Shown here: positions 59,103 to 64,000 of the stretch, in pieces
Position numbering within the stretch: the stretch's first letter is position 1
Layout of the letters: every line of letters starts with the position of its first letter
Assembly: GCA_963277665.1 (NCBI GenBank)
Contig: OY728157.1
Location: 365,628,067 to 365,692,066, forward strand
Direction of reading: 5' to 3'
DNA from: Viscum album
Lineage: Eukaryota > Streptophyta > Magnoliopsida > Santalales > Viscaceae
DNA: 64,000 bases
The notes under the pieces: generated by a model
Told to the model about the DNA's origin: nothing
Databases searched by the model: none
What the model saw: the letters and a program-made list of their open reading frames with translations, nothing else
Translations under genes and position numbers: made by a program

Positions 59103-62100
59103 CACCCTAGTAAGGCTGAGGTAGTTTTCAAAAAATAACCAATATTGTAACCAAAAGACGATGTTTATTTATTACATTGCCTCAAGATAAAAGAGATTTC
59201 TAAATGAATTACGAATCATGTTATCAGTCTTGGAATATCAGATACATACATGATTTTCATATTACAATGGAAATATAAAAAAATATCGTAAAAAAAATTC
59301 TTCCTTCCATGAAATTATTAAAATTATCCTTCATCGTATACTGGATAAAAGAAAAAAATAATGAGTGAGCCCAAATGCTTAGTATATTTTACATATAATT
59401 GAAGTTATAATAAATTAATATGGAATAATCAATATGGTAATCTTGAAAATTTAAGAACTTGTCATTAAATTCATAACTAAAGTTCAAAGTACAACCATGG
59501 ATAATGTCAAACATAACAATCACATGGATACTAAAAATTAAATAATAAATGAACTAAATGTATATTTATAGACATTCATGATCTTAACATCAATGTATAA
59601 TATATGATATCCTGATTCTTTCCATCAAGGATTCGACAAAGGCATTTATAATAAATGTGTCGATGTAGACCACATATCCATCTATTATGATATTCCTGTT
59701 GTTTTGTATCAAGAGATATATCAACGCAAAAATGAACTATCTATAATTGGCACCGCCAATAACATTCACTTTTAATGAATTGTGCATATATTTTTTGATA
59801 AATGGAATTCATTATCAAAATTACTAATAATATAGTAATTATCCATATTGAATCAGGATTATATAATGTTTCCTCCTTTATAGGAAATACCATTCTAAAT
59901 AAACTTCCACAAACTAACACTATATATAGATATGGCACACTCCTGATAAAATGTCAACATATTATAAATAATGCCCTATAAATCAATTATACTTAAAATA
60001 TGGATATCGATGAGAAAATGAAATCTTTCAAAATGATGGAGAGAGATATTAAAAGTGATCCTAAGAATGTAAATGAAAATAAATCTATAAATAATTAATG
60101 GATTAAATAATGTAATTAATTAAATATAATTGAAGTTTTTTCTATTATAACCATTCATTTAAGAAATTGAAAATAAAATAGATGAAAAAAATTTAAAAAT
60201 AACATTCTTCTATCTTAATGTAAAAAAAGAGTTATAAATAACTATAATTTTTTTTTATTCAATTAAAATTATAATAATCATATATTTTGATAAAATTTTA
60301 AAAAAAATAACATCAATATTGAAAAAATATTTAACAAAACATGAAAAAATGGAACATATTCTTCTAAGGAAATAAAATTTATGATTTAATGAAATTTAAT
60401 TCATACGGTAAACATTAATTTAGATATTTCAATCATTATTTTTTTAAAAGTACAAAACCACCTCATTTGAAAAAAATATTAAAACCCTTTATAAACATTT
60501 TTGAACAAGTAAAATATTGTTTTAAAAGGATTTAAATAATCTTGGTATTATAAATAATAACATTCTTAAAATATTTTAAAGAGCATCAACTTGAATGAAA
60601 AATAGTTAGAATGAAAACATAGAAACATGATTTTTAAAAGATTCTTCATTACATATAACTTACTTATTGATTCTTGTTGAAAAAAGAGAATTAATAGAAT
60701 ATAAAAATTCAAACCCCCTAAAATAAATAGAGGATAATAAAACATATTTATTTTAAGATATTATAATCATATAATATTTCCCAAAATAAATATGAATTCA
60801 ATCAATCTCGAAATAAAATGAGATTCTAACAAAAATCCCACACATTGGTTCTCCCCATAGTCTTACATGTTTAATACAACTGTATAATGAATTAAAAAAA
60901 TTATATAATTTCAGAAGAAAATTTTTCTTCTATATTATACATCTATAATACTTTTATAATCACCTAATATCCATTCATTGAAAAGTTCATTCTAGTGTTT
61001 ACTATCTAAGGTTGTTCGATCCATTTCTCTTAAAATAATTCATTATATTGTCTGTGTTTAAAGGTGTTACGAAATGGATAAATAAAATTAGTAATTTTTA
61101 AAAATTTATAAATAAATTGTTTATTAATTATATAAAATTTTATAACCACAAATTCATTGTGATAATATAAAAATAAATAATATCGCTTCATGGAAAAACT
61201 AGTCCGCATGCACAAATGAGCGATGTTATCATTTTTTAATAGATAAAAGGGTAAGAAGTTACATTATATAATATGATTCCAGAATAATAATTATTTCAAA
61301 ATTGGAAAATATATTAATTAATTCCATCCTTATAACCATATAATTAAAGTGGTCATGAAAAATGTATGGCACCACTACGTGGAGACAGTAGCTCGTACGT
61401 ACGGATGACTGTTGTTTTCATGTTCCATAAGATTAGTATCACATATAAAATGGATGTAAATCAATATAAAAACATGTCATTATAGTTAATATAGTTATTT
61501 AATTATTTAAATACAATTATTAAAAATTATTAAGGGATTAATGAAGAAAGGAACTTAAAAAATTTCAGTGAGAATAAATACCTCTTCTTTTGGTAACCTC
61601 CTTTTGATTACAACTCAAGACTTCTTCATGTGGTATTCTATTGAGAGAAAGAAATCAATGATGTGGGGAGGTATTTTTTAAAAAAATTTGGGTTGGACTT
61701 CGTAGATATATATGCTTAAATTATTGTGATTAAGTTTGGAGAGCGGTTCCCTTTTATGAGGGAGGTGGGTGGGAATCTTGTAAATACATGAAATATTATT
61801 ACATATTATTAGTCTTACTCATGTAATGTGGATAAATATTTTCATAAAATCTGTATATTATATGGTATATTGATAAATATTATCAAAAACATAAATTTAG
61901 ACTTGTTTGTAAGTCATTTTAACAATAATTTGTTTAGTTTTACCCCTTTTTAACTCATTTAATCATTTATCATATTAATGCATTTTTATTTCAAAAACTA
62001 TTCATTATGAAAAATATAAAATTAAAATATTAGAAAAATAATTTTTATTTAATATTCTAAAACAATTTTATCAAATCATAGTCTTATAAGTGATAGAAAT

Positions 62101-62543
62101 TAATTAAAAAATAAACCCATAAAACCCGACAAAACCTATATTTCATAAAAATCATTTTCAACCGTAAGATGATTTTTTTCAAAATATTTATCTAGTATAC
62201 CCCATTAGAAGAATGTAAATTTATTTCATTCAACATATAATATTAATATTTTATTAAATTCATATATAAATAGGTTTTTTAAATTTAGAAATACATTCAG
62301 CACTTTAAACAATTTTTTATGAAAATAATACCTTTTACATTAAAATGATTTTAACTTTAAATTTACATATCTGATAAATTGACCAAAATTCATTCAAGGC
62401 TTATTTTGACATAGTAACATCAAAACTAATATTCATCATATCAATTTAGAAAAAAAAATCAATTAAATATAAAAATTTATATTCTTTTATAGTTAATTAT
62501 TATTGAGAATTTCACTTACCATTATTAATTCACGGTTGTTACA
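59103..62543 (-). repeat. Degenerate LTR to the right of D (C/D type)
   Basis: It starts at 62543 with TGTAACAACCG and ends at about 59103. It has a weakened TATA box (CATAAAAG, 61751-61758), a leader ending AAAGAAGAG|GTATTT (exon end 61582) and a U5 segment near 59360 like that of element C (GCATTTGGGCTCACTCAT). It follows an integrase-chromodomain remnant, so it is likely the 3' LTR of E. Confidence 0.75.
61180..61414 (-). repeat. Two hairpin-motif units in the LTR at 59103-62543
   Basis: Units at about 61180-61226 and 61370-61414, centres 189 nt apart. On the minus strand the second has CCGTACGTACGAGCTACTG followed by TCTCCACG, very close to the units of element C. The first has ATCGCTCAT facing ATGAAGCGAT across the loop. 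Confidence 0.62.
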
Positions 62544-62619
62544 TTATTTCAGTGTTCATAATTTTTATCCTTGAAATTTCCATAGATATCACTTCCTATA
62601 CAGATATGCATACTTAATT

Positions 62620-63507
62620 ACTTAATCTTTAGGTACCCAAAATAATTATTATATTTTTTTTATTTTTCAAAAGTTCATTCACCAATAATTTTTCCCTATT
62701 GAGTAACACTTGTTCCCCAGTTTCATGAATCATGATAGTCTCTTCATAATAATATAAATTAGATACCAATTCTATTTTTATTGAGGTGAGCACACACATT
62801 GGTTCCAACATATACATCCTCATGAAATAGAGATGAAATTATCGTGAAATTTAAAGAGGGTTGGAGACATTAACTAATATTAATACATAATTCCAATTAT
62901 TTATATAATTTCCAAAGTCTCTGTGTACCTAGGACTTAGCTTCCCTTTATTATCGAGCCTTATAATACCCTTACATAAAGAAAAATTTATAAAAACTTGT
63001 TATCACACTTAAAATTATAAACCCCTCCTTCTTTTATTAGCATAACTATTTTTCATATATTGCACTAACTCAACATGACTCTAAATAATTCTCACATTCT
63101 TTGTTATCAATGTAATATGTTTTATGAATTAAATACTGATCACACATACTTTGAAAGTTAGTTGAGTGTGACCACAACATATATTCTAATGTTTTAATAT
63201 TCCTTTGGTATGTCCATCTATCTAAGGATGATAAAAAGTTCTAAAATATATCTCAGGGTCAAGACCCTTTTAAGGAGATTCTCTATTTTAATGTATGTTA
63301 TAGATTATGACCATATATAATTAAAATATTTGGATAATAAAGTCTCAAAACATCATTAATTTATCTCAATATGAGGCACTTAGGATTTATATCATACTTT
63401 ATATCAAATAAATGTTTGGAAATAGTATATTGATTAATAATAACCCACATGAAAAAATTATTTCTATGATTCTTCCCCAATCCAATCACCAATTTTATAG
63501 TAATATC
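62620..63507 (-). pseudogene. Element E integrase core and chromodomain remnant
   Basis: Reading leftward from the LTR edge: the start of the integrase core (LVIGLGKN, then WVII), the region of the catalytic Glu at about 63200-63230 (DRWTYQRNIKTLEYM; SER has become YQR), and a chromodomain region at 62629-62823 with EPMCVL, NLYYYEE and EQVLLNRE. That open stretch aligns residue for residue in spacing with the C-terminus of B's integrase. Gag, protease, RT and RNase H are missing; the LTR edge at 63508 joins directly to the integrase. Stops throughout. Confidence 0.8.
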
Positions 63508-64000
63508 TATAAGACCCTAGCCTTAAACATTACTTAGTCATTAATTAAATGAATAATTCACATAGAGGATCTTTTCAGGTTTAGTGTTTTAGAGAATTAG
63601 GTCATAACTATTACATCCCAAAAGATTACATAGTAGACACTTCTACTAAGTTTCCATAAAATAATAAAAACAACACTTAAAAAGAAACATGTCTAGTTCC
63701 ATGTTTTAGAGAGTCAATCTTTCCTTGAACCCATCCTTGACCCTATTTATCTTTATGTCCTGTGGAAAACATTTCAAAAACTTGGGATGAGCATAAAAAG
63801 CTCAGTAAAGAATACACAAAAAAGGAAAACTGTTAGTTTTTTCAAAACAATAGCTAAACCATTAATATTTTACAAAAGTAATACTTTTCACCTTTATGAA
63901 GTAGTAAAAACTATTCATGGAATAAAAGACCATTACTTACCCTTTTGAAACCAAAATATTACCATAAAACCCATATAAAGAACACATAACATATAAACGT
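63508..64000 (-). repeat. Partial LTR at the right edge (B type)
   Basis: The U5 end of a minus-strand LTR that continues past the window. On the minus strand it contains TACTGAGCTTTTTATGCTCATCCCAAG in pieces that match element B around 27565-27595, then an acceptor-like TTTTCCACAG and a segment like B's 27770-27860. It ends GGGTCTTATA, like B's 3' LTR. It is of B type, whereas the LTR on the other side of E is of C/D type. Confidence 0.75.

Overview
The window is transposon-dominated, AT-rich nuclear DNA of a land plant, most likely a seed plant. No cellular gene was recognised. The evidence is several Ty3/gypsy chromoviruses (Tekay/Del-like: long LTRs, initiator-Met tRNA primer sites, integrase followed by a chromodomain) nested in one another, with decay typical of methylated plant repeats. 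The species cannot be named from the sequence.

Most of the window is one nest that can be taken apart with target-site duplications (TSDs). The base layer is a decayed minus-strand element D. Its 5' LTR is about 55314-59057, its broken pol lies at 53314-54640, 41729-42604 and 8010-8877, and its 3' LTR runs from 7977 leftward to about 4740. Element C (42610-53308, +, TSD ataat) sits in D's RNase H. Element G (8883-41723, -, TSD tacaa) sits in D's integrase. G is itself interrupted three times: by A (11483-23329, -, TSD ttgca) in its 3' LTR, by B (24290-34705, +, TSD gttac) in its internal region, and by a 1.16-kb retroposon-like insertion with a 17-bp TSD (36661-37821) in its 5' LTR. A 123-bp tRNA-derived SINE (48239-48361, TSD tggatt) sits in C. 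To the right of D lie a short spacer, another LTR (59103-62543), an integrase-chromodomain remnant E, and the edge of a B-like LTR (63508 onward). Positions 1-4739 are unresolved.

No element carries an obviously complete coding set. A is GC-rich and full-length but has stop codons, a frameshift and altered catalytic residues. B has lost protease and reverse transcriptase but keeps a long open integrase-chromodomain frame. C carries only a 172-residue mini-Gag with three zinc knuckles and no capsid domain; decayed G carries the same mini-Gag, so this is a non-autonomous lineage. D and E are pseudogenes.

The most interesting signal is in the LTRs of B, C, D, G and the LTR at 59103-62543. Downstream of a conserved TATAAAAG box and a conserved 5' splice-like site there are two to four copies per LTR of a roughly 45-nt two-stem hairpin motif, spaced about 176-208 nt apart, 24 copies in all. 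In B and C these lie in the first of two predicted leader introns that flank a 35-36-nt microexon. I know of no named motif that fits.
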